Assembly: GCA_028680875.1 (NCBI GenBank) | Contig: JAQUJQ010000035.1 | Location: 1 to 11,501 of the forward strand | DNA: 11,501 bases | From: Eubacteriales bacterium | GTDB taxonomy: Bacteria; Bacillota; Clostridia; Peptostreptococcales; Anaerovoracaceae | Direction: 5' to 3' | Shown here: piece by piece, positions 5,153 to 11,501 of the stretch | Numbering within the stretch: position 1 is the stretch's first letter | Layout of the letters: the number at the start of each line of letters is the position of its first letter | Notes under the pieces: generated by a model | What the model saw: the letters and a program-made list of their open reading frames with translations, nothing else | The model's database searches: none | Told to the model about the DNA's origin: nothing | Made by a program: the position numbers and the translations under genes

Positions 5153-6868
5153 ATGAATGATGTTACGCAAGGTGCTAAAGTCGATGTTGATGCACTTGGC
5201 TTAAAAAAGCATGATTTAAAAGTATCAACTGTCGTATTTATGATTTTCTGCCTTTGTGCTGCAGGTGCATACGGAATTGAAGAAATGATTCCGGAGACCG
5301 GACCCGGTTTGACTTTGGTTATGCTAATTGTTTTACCTTTTGTTTGGAGTACACCTTTAGGATTGGTGGCTTCTGAATTGGGCTCGGCAAGACCCCAGGA
5401 AGGTGGTTATTACAAGTGGGTACAGGAGGCTCTAGGTGAATTTTGGGGATTTCAGGCAGGTTGGTGGAGGACCATTTCCATTTACATTGACAATACCCTT
5501 TATGTTATCTTGGCAGGCGGGTATTTAGCAAATCATTTTGGATTTGGATGGGGCGTTGAATTCGCATTTAAAGCTTCTATTATTATTATATTTACTTATA
5601 TTAACATTAGAGGAGTCAGGGATGTTGGCGTTGTATCCACCATCCTCTCCATATTGGTTATTGTGGCCTTTGCTATGGTTGCTATTTGCGGTTTTCTTAA
5701 TTGGAGCCAAAATCCATTTATTCCCTTCACTGCTGATGGTGAGATTATGGGGGTTTCCGGAATCGCATTTGGTGATTGGGTTTATTATATCGGTATGGGC
5801 ATCGCCATTGGCATGTGGATGTATGCCGGTTATGAATCCATGTCCACAGTAGCCGGAGAAGTTACCAATCCACAAGTTATTCCAAAGGCAACTATGATTA
5901 CTGTGCCCTTGATCATGGCAGTCTATATCTTCCCGACCTTGGCCGGGTTAGGCTCCTTGGGTCAGTGGGAAGACTGGGGTACTGAGGGAGATGTGGTCGG
6001 TTATTCGGATGTAGTTTCTACATATTGGGGGGCGGGCTTTGGGATGTTCTTTGTTGTGGTTGCTGTCCTGGCCCAGTGTTCGATCTATAATACTTACATA
6101 GCTTCAGGTTCAAGAGGATTTTTTGCCTTAGCTGAAGATAACCTGGCACCACCGATTTTGGTAAAGTGCGATAAGAAACACGGGGTTCCGTATATTGCCG
6201 TCCTATCTGTTGGAATTGTCAACCTGATTCTTTGCATGTTTGCGTTTAAGGTGGTTGTAGTTATTGATGTATTCCTTTTAATTTCCGCTTATGTAATGAT
6301 CTTTATATCTGCTATGATTTTAAGAAAGAAAATACCTGAAGAGGAACGAAAATTTAAAATCCCCGGCGGTTATGGTTTTCTTACTGTAATTTGTATAGTA
6401 CCCTGCACGATTGCGTTTATTGCATTTTTCATAAACGGAACGGATTACTTCATTGGTGGAATGACAGGGATTGTATCAGGTCCAATATTATACACAATTT
6501 GGCGAAGAAGATACGGAGGGCTGACGAAAAAGGACCCGGTGGCATTCCCCGGAAATTCCAAGACCGGTCTTGCCGTAGGCGATTTAAAAAGAATGAGCCT
6601 GATGTTCCTTATCCTGGGCGGGATGGGCGTTATTGGTAGCCTATTCCTTCCATGGTTCGAAGGAGATTGGGGTAACGAATATTATTTGGAGTACTATGGT
6701 CTCGAAGGCTTCTTAGATACCATGTTGTTGTGGATCCGCATCGCTACGGGATTGGCTATTGTGGTTGGCATTATCTTAGGCATTGTTGCCAGTAAAGTGG
6801 AACCAACGAAAATAGCAAAAACAATTTCAATGTCAATCGATGAAGATGAATCCTATAAAACAGAATAA
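5153..6868 (+). CDS. APC superfamily amino acid (or polyamine) permease
   Basis: This 571-aa polytopic membrane protein should move an amino acid or amine across the cytoplasmic membrane. The APC-type first helix with the unwound segment CAAGAYGIEEMI (about residues 35-46), the conserved PQEGGYYKWV (80-89), and GYESMSTVAGEVTNPQ (225-240) in the helix 6 region place it in the amino acid-polyamine-organocation superfamily. The IDNTLY element in helix 3 and STVAGEV are reminiscent of the polyamine-uptake branch, which is weak evidence for substrate. The core is longer than usual: after the normal end there are two extra hydrophobic stretches (roughly residues 475-555) and a short acidic tail. 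Start ATG 5153 is 9 bases after AGGAGG (5138-5143). Terminators lie on both sides, so it is monocistronic. Confidence 0.88.
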   Translation: MNDVTQGAKVDVDALGLKKHDLKVSTVVFMIFCLCAAGAYGIEEMIPETGPGLTLVMLIVLPFVWSTPLGLVASELGSARPQEGGYYKWVQEALGEFWGFQAGWWRTISIYIDNTLYVILAGGYLANHFGFGWGVEFAFKASIIIIFTYINIRGVRDVGVVSTILSILVIVAFAMVAICGFLNWSQNPFIPFTADGEIMGVSGIAFGDWVYYIGMGIAIGMWMYAGYESMSTVAGEVTNPQVIPKATMITVPLIMAVYIFPTLAGLGSLGQWEDWGTEGDVVGYSDVVSTYWGAGFGMFFVVVAVLAQCSIYNTYIASGSRGFFALAEDNLAPPILVKCDKKHGVPYIAVLSVGIVNLILCMFAFKVVVVIDVFLLISAYVMIFISAMILRKKIPEEERKFKIPGGYGFLTVICIVPCTIAFIAFFINGTDYFIGGMTGIVSGPILYTIWRRRYGGLTKKDPVAFPGNSKTGLAVGDLKRMSLMFLILGGMGVIGSLFLPWFEGDWGNEYYLEYYGLEGFLDTMLLWIRIATGLAIVVGIILGIVASKVEPTKIAKTISMSIDEDESYKTE

Positions 6869-6890
6869 AGGAAATACATTTTGAAGTTAA

Positions 6891-6932
6891 GGGACGGTTC
6901 TTTATGAGATAAAAAGGACCGCCCCTTTTTTT
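6891..6932 (+). terminator. Intrinsic terminator after the APC permease
   Basis: GGGACGGTTC (6891-6900) pairs with GGACCGCCCC (6916-6925) with one mismatch and a wobble. TTT/AAA extends the stem inward, and seven T (6926-6932) follow. Confidence 0.88.
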
Positions 6933-6991
6933 CTAGTTGGTATTAGAGTATAATAAGACTTAAATATTTACAAATGATGAAGGAGTAAAGG

Positions 6992-7813
6992 ATGATTGGT
7001 TATCTGCTGTTGGCACCATTGCTGGGGGGACTATTAACAGGATTGGAAGGTTGGTTAAAAGCCCGATTGCAGGGACGAAGAAGATCGTCTATTTTGCAAC
7101 CATTTCAAGATATAATTCTGCTTTTTAAAATGTCTCCAATTCAAGCTCGGGGGAAATTCACATTTTATGCGGTAGGCTTTTTTATAGGAGTGGCACTAAG
7201 CGGAGGCCTTTTCTTTGGAGGGGAAAGCATTACTTTAGTAATTTTATTATGGGCAGTAGCCGGCTTTATCAACATTCTAGCTTTGTATAATTCCCAATCT
7301 TCCTATAGCAAGTATGCATTAGAAAAGGAAGCGATTTGGATTGGAATACATTTGACTATCTTTATGTTTACCGCTATTGGCTTATTTCTGGTAACTGCAC
7401 ATAATACCGGAGAGGGAAGTTTCCATGTCTATTATATTTTATCCCAAGGTTATGTTCCGGCCTGCCAATTACCCGGTATACTGATCGGATTTATTGCGCT
7501 TCTTGTCTTAGCTCCCAGAAGATGTTTTCTGGAACATACAGTAGCGGCGGAATACTCCGGAAGGAACTTGGCTTTTTTTGAAGTTGGACGTTGGTATGAA
7601 AACATCCTTCTTTTTGGTTTTGTTTTTATTTTACATTATGGAGGGACGGTTTTAACAGCCGTTATATCCGTAATTGTTTGCTTGTTGATCTTCTTATTAC
7701 GTCTTTTACTGACAAGTCCACTGTCAAAGAAGTATGAAGCAACTTTTTATTATGTAATAGGGCTTATATCTTTGATAATGATCTTTATAAATTTGGTGGT
7801 TTTAGTTAAATAA
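6992..7813 (+). CDS. NuoH/EchB/HycD-like membrane subunit (complex I subunit 1 family), orphan
   Basis: This 273-aa protein has about eight membrane segments. Subunits of this family (NuoH, EchB, HycD/HyfC) anchor the peripheral arm of complex I or group 4 hydrogenases in the membrane at the quinone/E-channel site. Family marks visible are WLKARLQGRRR followed by ILQPFQDIILLFK (residues 21-46) in the first loop, and the AEYSGRNLAFFEVGRW block (186-201), equivalent to TEYSGMKFALF in NuoH. It is smaller than NuoH (about 320) and nearer EchB/HycD (about 280-310). No other complex I, Ech, Mbh or formate-hydrogenlyase subunit is in the window, so its partners are unknown. Start ATG 6992 follows AGGAG (6981-6985) by 6 bases. 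A TATAAT at 6949-6954 may belong to its promoter, though I see no good -35. Confidence 0.85.
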   Translation: MIGYLLLAPLLGGLLTGLEGWLKARLQGRRRSSILQPFQDIILLFKMSPIQARGKFTFYAVGFFIGVALSGGLFFGGESITLVILLWAVAGFINILALYNSQSSYSKYALEKEAIWIGIHLTIFMFTAIGLFLVTAHNTGEGSFHVYYILSQGYVPACQLPGILIGFIALLVLAPRRCFLEHTVAAEYSGRNLAFFEVGRWYENILLFGFVFILHYGGTVLTAVISVIVCLLIFLLRLLLTSPLSKKYEATFYYVIGLISLIMIFINLVVLVK

Positions 7814-7855
7814 AACCTCTTAGTCAATGGATATCTTCCATCAGCCAAGAGGTTT
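7813..7855. terminator. Probable bidirectional terminator between the NuoH-like gene and the transporter operon
   Basis: AAACCTCTT (7813-7821) pairs with AAGAGGTTT (7847-7855), with an inner ATGG/CCAT helix (7827-7830 with 7838-7841). The stem overlaps the end of the NuoH-like stop codon. The T-run is imperfect on the + strand (TTTGTATT) and better on the minus strand (TTTTATTT), where it would end the metS transcript. Confidence 0.65.
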
Positions 7856-7875
7856 GTATTCTTAGAAGTTTTTAT

Positions 7876-7986
7876 TTAGGCGTTGTTTTTCTTACTATAT
7901 TTCATAGAGAGGGAGATTGCCACTGCACATCCACCCCATAGTCCGCCACATCCGATGATCATCATGATGATTGCTCCGGTATTCAT
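7876..7986 (-). CDS. metS: MetS-like small subunit of an NSS-family transporter (36 aa)
   Basis: This short gene encodes a 36-residue single-membrane-segment protein: MNTGAIIMMIIGCGGLWGG, then CAVAISLSMKYSKKNNA. It follows the pattern of MetS family small subunits (compare MTTSAIIMMIVGIVILWGG), which accompany NSS transporters such as MetP of Corynebacterium glutamicum in methionine and alanine uptake. The ATG (7986-7984) begins one base after the stop of the NSS transporter gene, and its AGGAGG (8001-7996) lies inside the end of that gene, so translation should be coupled. It has two cysteines (C13, C20) in the glycine-rich core of the membrane helix. Length, position and motif agree; the substrate of this pair is an inference. 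Confidence 0.88.
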   Translation of the reverse strand: MNTGAIIMMIIGCGGLWGGCAVAISLSMKYSKKNNA

Positions 7987-7987
7987 A

Positions 7988-9487
7988 TTATTCAACCTCC
8001 TTATGTTTGGACAGGTCGGCATAGCCTTCCTTACCCTTCATGGCCGTTAGGATAATTGCTACAACCACACCAAACAGGAGGGCCCCCCAGCCAAATACAG
8101 CTATATCAGAGCTTGCATAGCCACCATAGCCGTCTTTTATAAAGCTGATGGTATTAGAAATAACCATAAAGCCCAAAACAATAACCGTAATGAACTTCAG
8201 TGAGTAAATCCACCATCTACCTACACTGAAGTTAGAGAACTGGTTTGCTTCCTGACGAAGAATTTCCGGTTTGAAGAACCAGCCGATTAGGATGACCTCA
8301 ATTAGTCCTGCTCCGGCAACGCCGACATTATTGATAAAGGCATCAACAATGTCAAGGATATTTAACCCTGCACCGGTAATAAATAAAATACTGATCACGA
8401 AGGCCGGTACCAAAACAATGGTGGTGGCCTTGGTATGAGCCAGTTCAAACTTATCGGCAATACCTGAAATAACTGCTTGAATAATGGAAATCAGGGATGT
8501 GACACCGGCAAAGAACAAAGTCCCAAAGAAACAGATACCAATAAGGGTGTTAAGTGCGGGCAGGGTATTAATAGCAGCCGGAAATACCATGAAGGCCAGG
8601 CCTACACCACCGGCAGCAACTTCATCAACTGGGACTCCCTGAGAATAAGCCATATAACCCAGAACACTGAATACACCGATACCGGCAAAGAGCTCAAAGC
8701 CGTGATTAGCGGTAGCGGTAATAATAGCACTGTTCACTACATCCGTTTCTTTAGGAAGATAACTTGAGTAAGCGATCATAATGGCAAAAGCAATACTTAA
8801 GCTGAAGAAAACCTGACCATAGGCGGCTACCCAGATCTGAGAGTCAAAAATTCGATCCCAATTTGGAGTGAACAAGTAGTTAAGACCGTCGACGGCACCG
8901 GGTAGAGTGATGCCTCTAACAACTAAAATTGCGGTCAATACCAACAATAAGGGCAGAGCGATTTTGCAAGCCAATTCAATGCCCTTGCTAATGCCCCTGT
9001 ACATGATAATGGCTGTTATGACCCAAATGATAAGGAAAGGCAGTATCAGATTTGATTGAATTCCGCCCAAATTCAACGCACTGTCGGTAATGCCCAGATA
9101 TCCTAAGAAAAAGCTGGTGGGATCCGAACCCCAAGCCTGATTAAATGAGAATCCTATGTAGCTGATGACCCAAACAACAATTGCTAAGTAGTAGACGGTT
9201 ATTATGAAAGCTACCATGACCTGGAACCAGCCTAACCATTCAAATTTCCGGTTAATACGTGCCCAGGTGACTGGAGCACCTGCCCTGTAGGTTTTTCCCA
9301 TCGTATATTCCAAAATCAAAATAGGGATACCTGCTGTAAGAATTGCAAAAAAATAAGGCACTAAAAATGCACCGCCACCGTTTTCTGCTGCCGTGTAAGG
9401 GAAACGCCAAATGTTACCTAATCCAACAGCAGAACCGATTGCGGCTAATAAGAAGCCGAATTTCGAGTTCCATCTTTCTCTTTTCAA
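7988..9487 (-). CDS. NSS (SNF) family sodium-dependent amino-acid transporter, MetP-like
   Basis: This 499-aa transporter has 11-12 membrane segments and the neurotransmitter:sodium symporter fold. The family signature GSAVGLGNIWRFPY (residues 18-31), which contains the first unwound helix that binds substrate and sodium, is perfect, followed by ENGGGAFLVPYF (35-46). Members import amino acids such as leucine, alanine, tryptophan or methionine with Na+. The MetS-like gene directly downstream suggests a MetPS-type system for methionine or alanine, which is inference. The start is TTG (9487-9485): AGGAGG (9500-9495) stands 7 bases before it, and the only nearby ATG is out of frame. A strong promoter lies 60-90 bases upstream. 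Confidence 0.93.
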   Translation of the reverse strand: MKRERWNSKFGFLLAAIGSAVGLGNIWRFPYTAAENGGGAFLVPYFFAILTAGIPILILEYTMGKTYRAGAPVTWARINRKFEWLGWFQVMVAFIITVYYLAIVVWVISYIGFSFNQAWGSDPTSFFLGYLGITDSALNLGGIQSNLILPFLIIWVITAIIMYRGISKGIELACKIALPLLLVLTAILVVRGITLPGAVDGLNYLFTPNWDRIFDSQIWVAAYGQVFFSLSIAFAIMIAYSSYLPKETDVVNSAIITATANHGFELFAGIGVFSVLGYMAYSQGVPVDEVAAGGVGLAFMVFPAAINTLPALNTLIGICFFGTLFFAGVTSLISIIQAVISGIADKFELAHTKATTIVLVPAFVISILFITGAGLNILDIVDAFINNVGVAGAGLIEVILIGWFFKPEILRQEANQFSNFSVGRWWIYSLKFITVIVLGFMVISNTISFIKDGYGGYASSDIAVFGWGALLFGVVVAIILTAMKGKEGYADLSKHKEVE

Positions 9488-9545
9488 AATAATACCTCCT
9501 TTAAATTGATAAAGATAATAATGCCAACGTTAAAATATACCCATT

Positions 9546-9574
9546 AGTATAGTCCGCTAAGTTTGTATTGTCAA
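9546..9574 (-). promoter_or_regulatory. Sigma-A promoter of the NSS transporter/metS operon
   Basis: On the minus strand TTGACA (9574-9569) and TATACT (9551-9546) are 17 bases apart, a near-consensus promoter. The start near 9539 gives a leader of about 50 bases before the TTG start codon. I see no regulatory hairpin in that leader. Confidence 0.88.
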
Positions 9575-9677
9575 ATGAAAATGTGAAAAAGAACTATAAA
9601 ATAAGCAAAAAAGTTGTATGTTTATCACAAAGAACAAAAAAGAAAGGATAATCTGATAAATATGGTGTATAGATAAT

Positions 9678-9714
9678 AAAAAAGACAAGAGATAATTTTC
9701 TGTTCCCTTGTCTT
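9678..9714 (-). terminator. Intrinsic terminator of the citrate synthase gene
   Basis: On the minus strand AAGACAAG (9714-9707) pairs with CTTGTCTT (9689-9682) around a 17-base loop. The end of the stem merges into a run of six T (9683-9678). It begins 8 bases past the stop codon. Confidence 0.82.
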
Positions 9715-9721
9715 ATAATTT

Positions 9722-11221
9722 TTAGACTCTTTTTGTGAGTGGAATATATTCTCGTTTTTCTTGAACGTTTATGTAAGCCGGACGCATTAGTTTACCTCCT
9801 GCTACCAATTCTTCAATCCGGTGGGCACACCAGCCTGAAATACGAGATGCGGCAAAAAGAGGAGTGGCAATGTCGATTGGAATGTTTAGAGCGTTGTAGA
9901 CAAAGCCGGAATACAGATCTACATTAGCCGGTATAGGCTTGTCGGTTTTCTTCATTTCACGGAACAACTCAGATCCTCTTTTTTCGATAAAATCGTAGAG
10001 CATAAAATCATCGATAAGTTCTTTATCTTCTGCTAATTTCTTCGCCATAGCTTTTAATAGAGTAGCTCTGGGGTCGGATAATGTATAGACCGCATGCCCC
10101 AGTCCATAGATTAAGCCTGAGCCATTGAACGCTTCCCCCTTTAAAAGGCGAATCAGGTATTTTTCCACTTCCTTATGATTGGTTATGTCTTTTACGTTTG
10201 ATTTAAGGTCACTTATCATATTGATCACCTCAACATTCGCACCACCGTGTTTAGGACCCTTTAGGGCTCCAACAGCGGCTGCGATGACCGAATATGTGTC
10301 GGTTCCTGTTGAGGTAACCAAGTGGGTGGCAAAGGTTGAGTTGTTACCACCACCATGTTCTGCGTGAAGGATCATGCTCAGATCCAGCAGTTTGGCTTCT
10401 AAATCCGAGTATTCGCCGGTAGGGCGAATCATACGCAGAATATTTTCCGCTGTCGATTTGTCCGGAGCCGGATAGTGAAGATGTAGGCTTTCATTATGAT
10501 AATGGGATCTTTTTGCTTGAAAACCGTAGGCAATAAGGGAGGGAAAATAACCGATAAGGTCGATAGATTGCCGGATAACATTGGGTATTGAAACATCATC
10601 GGCTTTATCGTCATAAGAGTAAAGGGCAAGTACACTTCGCGCGAGTTTATTCATTACGCTATTGCTTGGAGCGACCAAAATCATATCCCTGGGAAAGCCT
10701 GAGGGTAGTTCACGGCGGGCAGAAAGGGTTGACTTGTACGCTTCCAACTGCTTTTGTGTTGGCAAATCACCAAAAAGTAGAAGATAGCTTGCTTCTTCAT
10801 AGCCGAAACGATTCTCTTTGGTAGCATGACGTACCAAATCTTCAACATCGATTCCTCTATAATAGAGTTTTCCCTCAATAGGAATTTTCTCATTTTTTTC
10901 ATTGGTACGATAGCCACTGACATCACCTACTTTTGTCAGACCGACAACAACACCGGTGCCGTTGGCATTCCGTAAGCCCCTTTTTACATCATATTTCCCG
11001 TAATACGCAGTATCAATGGAATTATTTTTTTCCAGTCCCTTAGCCATCGTGACTAGAAAGTCTTTTTCCTGCTTCGATCCCCTTATTCGAAGTCCGTTGC
11101 CGTTGAACCTCGTACCGTTGGTGGGATTTGTATTCTTAATCTCTCCAGAATTTGTTACACCTTTAAAAAATCGTTTCATAAAGGGATCCTTACTGTTAAT
11201 TTGATCATTGTTTTTTTTCAA
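9722..11221 (-). CDS. Citrate synthase with N-terminal extension
   Basis: It condenses oxaloacetate with acetyl-CoA to citrate, feeding 2-oxoglutarate and glutamate synthesis in an anaerobe. With the start proposed here (499 aa) the active-site motifs are HAEHGGGN (286-293), GPKHGG (322-327), the family signature GLGHAVYTLSDPR (373-385) and NVDLYSG with the catalytic Asp at 435. The core matches clostridial citrate synthases from about residue 60 (KYDVKRGLRN). The first 55-60 residues are an extra Asn/Lys-rich segment, since such enzymes usually have about 450 aa. AGGAGG (11235-11230) overlaps a GTG at 11230 and is only 2 bases from an ATG at 11227, so TTG 11221, 8 bases away, is the likely start. 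A c-di-AMP riboswitch precedes it and a terminator follows. A 2-methylcitrate synthase role is not excluded. Confidence 0.92.
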   Translation of the reverse strand: MKKNNDQINSKDPFMKRFFKGVTNSGEIKNTNPTNGTRFNGNGLRIRGSKQEKDFLVTMAKGLEKNNSIDTAYYGKYDVKRGLRNANGTGVVVGLTKVGDVSGYRTNEKNEKIPIEGKLYYRGIDVEDLVRHATKENRFGYEEASYLLLFGDLPTQKQLEAYKSTLSARRELPSGFPRDMILVAPSNSVMNKLARSVLALYSYDDKADDVSIPNVIRQSIDLIGYFPSLIAYGFQAKRSHYHNESLHLHYPAPDKSTAENILRMIRPTGEYSDLEAKLLDLSMILHAEHGGGNNSTFATHLVTSTGTDTYSVIAAAVGALKGPKHGGANVEVINMISDLKSNVKDITNHKEVEKYLIRLLKGEAFNGSGLIYGLGHAVYTLSDPRATLLKAMAKKLAEDKELIDDFMLYDFIEKRGSELFREMKKTDKPIPANVDLYSGFVYNALNIPIDIATPLFAASRISGWCAHRIEELVAGGKLMRPAYINVQEKREYIPLTKRV

Positions 11222-11252
11222 GTTCATCACCTCCTGCTATTTATTATAAATG

Positions 11253-11282
11253 AAAAAGTGATACTACATCTTGTAGCATCAC
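11253..11282 (-). terminator. Expression-platform terminator of the c-di-AMP riboswitch
   Basis: On the minus strand GTGATGCTACA (11282-11272) pairs with TGTAGTATCAC (11268-11258), 11 bp with one G-U, loop AGA, followed by five T (11257-11253). It ends 17 bases before the Shine-Dalgarno sequence of the citrate synthase gene, so it would stop transcription before the gene. Confidence 0.9.
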
Positions 11283-11329
11283 CGAAGAGTTACACAAAGA
11301 AATAGCGTAGCGCCAATTGCGTACCCTGT

Positions 11330-11450
11330 GCTCTCCGATGCTTACGAGATTAGCTGTCGGGTTAGAGCTAGAGCTGCTCCTCCAAAACCAGTTCGGATTC
11401 ACCCCAAAATTTTCGGTTCTCCCGTTCCGGATAATCCGGATTCAGCGTAT
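11330..11450 (-). ncRNA. Cyclic di-AMP riboswitch (ydaO-yuaA leader)
   Basis: Read on the minus strand, the conserved blocks of the ydaO/yuaA aptamer appear in order: GCTGAATCC (11446-11438), GGAACGGGAGAACC (11428-11415), GGGGTGAATCC (11405-11395), and late in the aptamer AACCCGACAGCTAA (11363-11350) and CTCGTAAGC (11348-11340). ACGCT (11448-11444) and AGCAT (11342-11338) can form the closing P1 helix with one mismatch. These match what I remember of the Bacillus and Thermoanaerobacter sequences. The class binds two c-di-AMP molecules and normally switches genes off by favouring a terminator, and such a terminator follows at 11282-11253. The aptamer boundaries are approximate. Confidence 0.92.
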
Positions 11451-11464
11451 AATGATTAAGCTGA

Positions 11465-11493
11465 ATTATATATTAATTTAAGAAAGAAAACAA
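11465..11493 (-). promoter_or_regulatory. Sigma-A promoter of the riboswitch/citrate synthase transcript
   Basis: On the minus strand TTGTTT (11493-11488) and a perfect TATAAT (11470-11465) are 17 bases apart. Transcription would start near 11458, just upstream of the riboswitch P1 strand. Confidence 0.82.
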
Positions 11494-11501
11494 GGGGGAA
11501 A

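Noticed and set aside
11228..11230. GTG as start of citrate synthase
   Set aside because: It overlaps the AGGAGG sequence itself, so it cannot be the initiation codon; TTG at 11221 has the right spacing.
1..11501. CRISPR arrays, insertion sequences, tRNA or rRNA genes, prophage genes
   Set aside because: No regular spaced repeats, transposase-like frames, terminal inverted repeats or tRNA/rRNA-like sequences were seen; the window looks like stable chromosome.

Overview
The window looks like chromosome from a low-GC, Gram-positive anaerobe of the class Clostridia. The evidence is the Firmicutes-type cluster ffs, dnaX, ybaB, recR, yaaL-like, bofA; strong AGGAGG ribosome-binding sites with two TTG starts; sigma-A promoters close to consensus; and a ydaO-type c-di-AMP riboswitch. 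bofA, an inhibitor of pro-sigmaK processing, suggests a spore-forming lineage. Several amino-acid transporters and a lone complex-I/hydrogenase-type membrane subunit would fit an amino-acid-fermenting anaerobe, but the genus is not resolved.

Left part (1-3854): the 3' end of an AIR-synthase/HypE-like gene is followed by the SRP RNA gene, whose -10 box contains that gene's stop codon. Then come dnaX, ybaB and recR on the + strand (replication clamp loading and recombination). A small DUF2508/YaaL-type gene lies next, inverted relative to its usual orientation, and then bofA.

Middle (3855-7870): a strong promoter and a leader carrying a terminator-like hairpin precede an ECF transporter S component overlapping a DUF3842 gene (transport plus an unknown protein). 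After a clear terminator there is a monocistronic APC-family permease, another terminator, and an orphan NuoH/EchB/HycD-like membrane protein.

Right part (7871-11501, - strand): an NSS-family sodium-coupled amino-acid transporter is followed by a 36-residue MetS-like small subunit that starts one base past its stop. Further upstream is a citrate synthase gene with an unusual N-terminal extension. Its ~230-nt leader contains a c-di-AMP (ydaO/yuaA) riboswitch followed by an intrinsic terminator. This is the most interesting regulatory observation here: it would tie entry of carbon into citrate, and so 2-oxoglutarate and glutamate, to the second messenger that controls potassium and osmotic balance.
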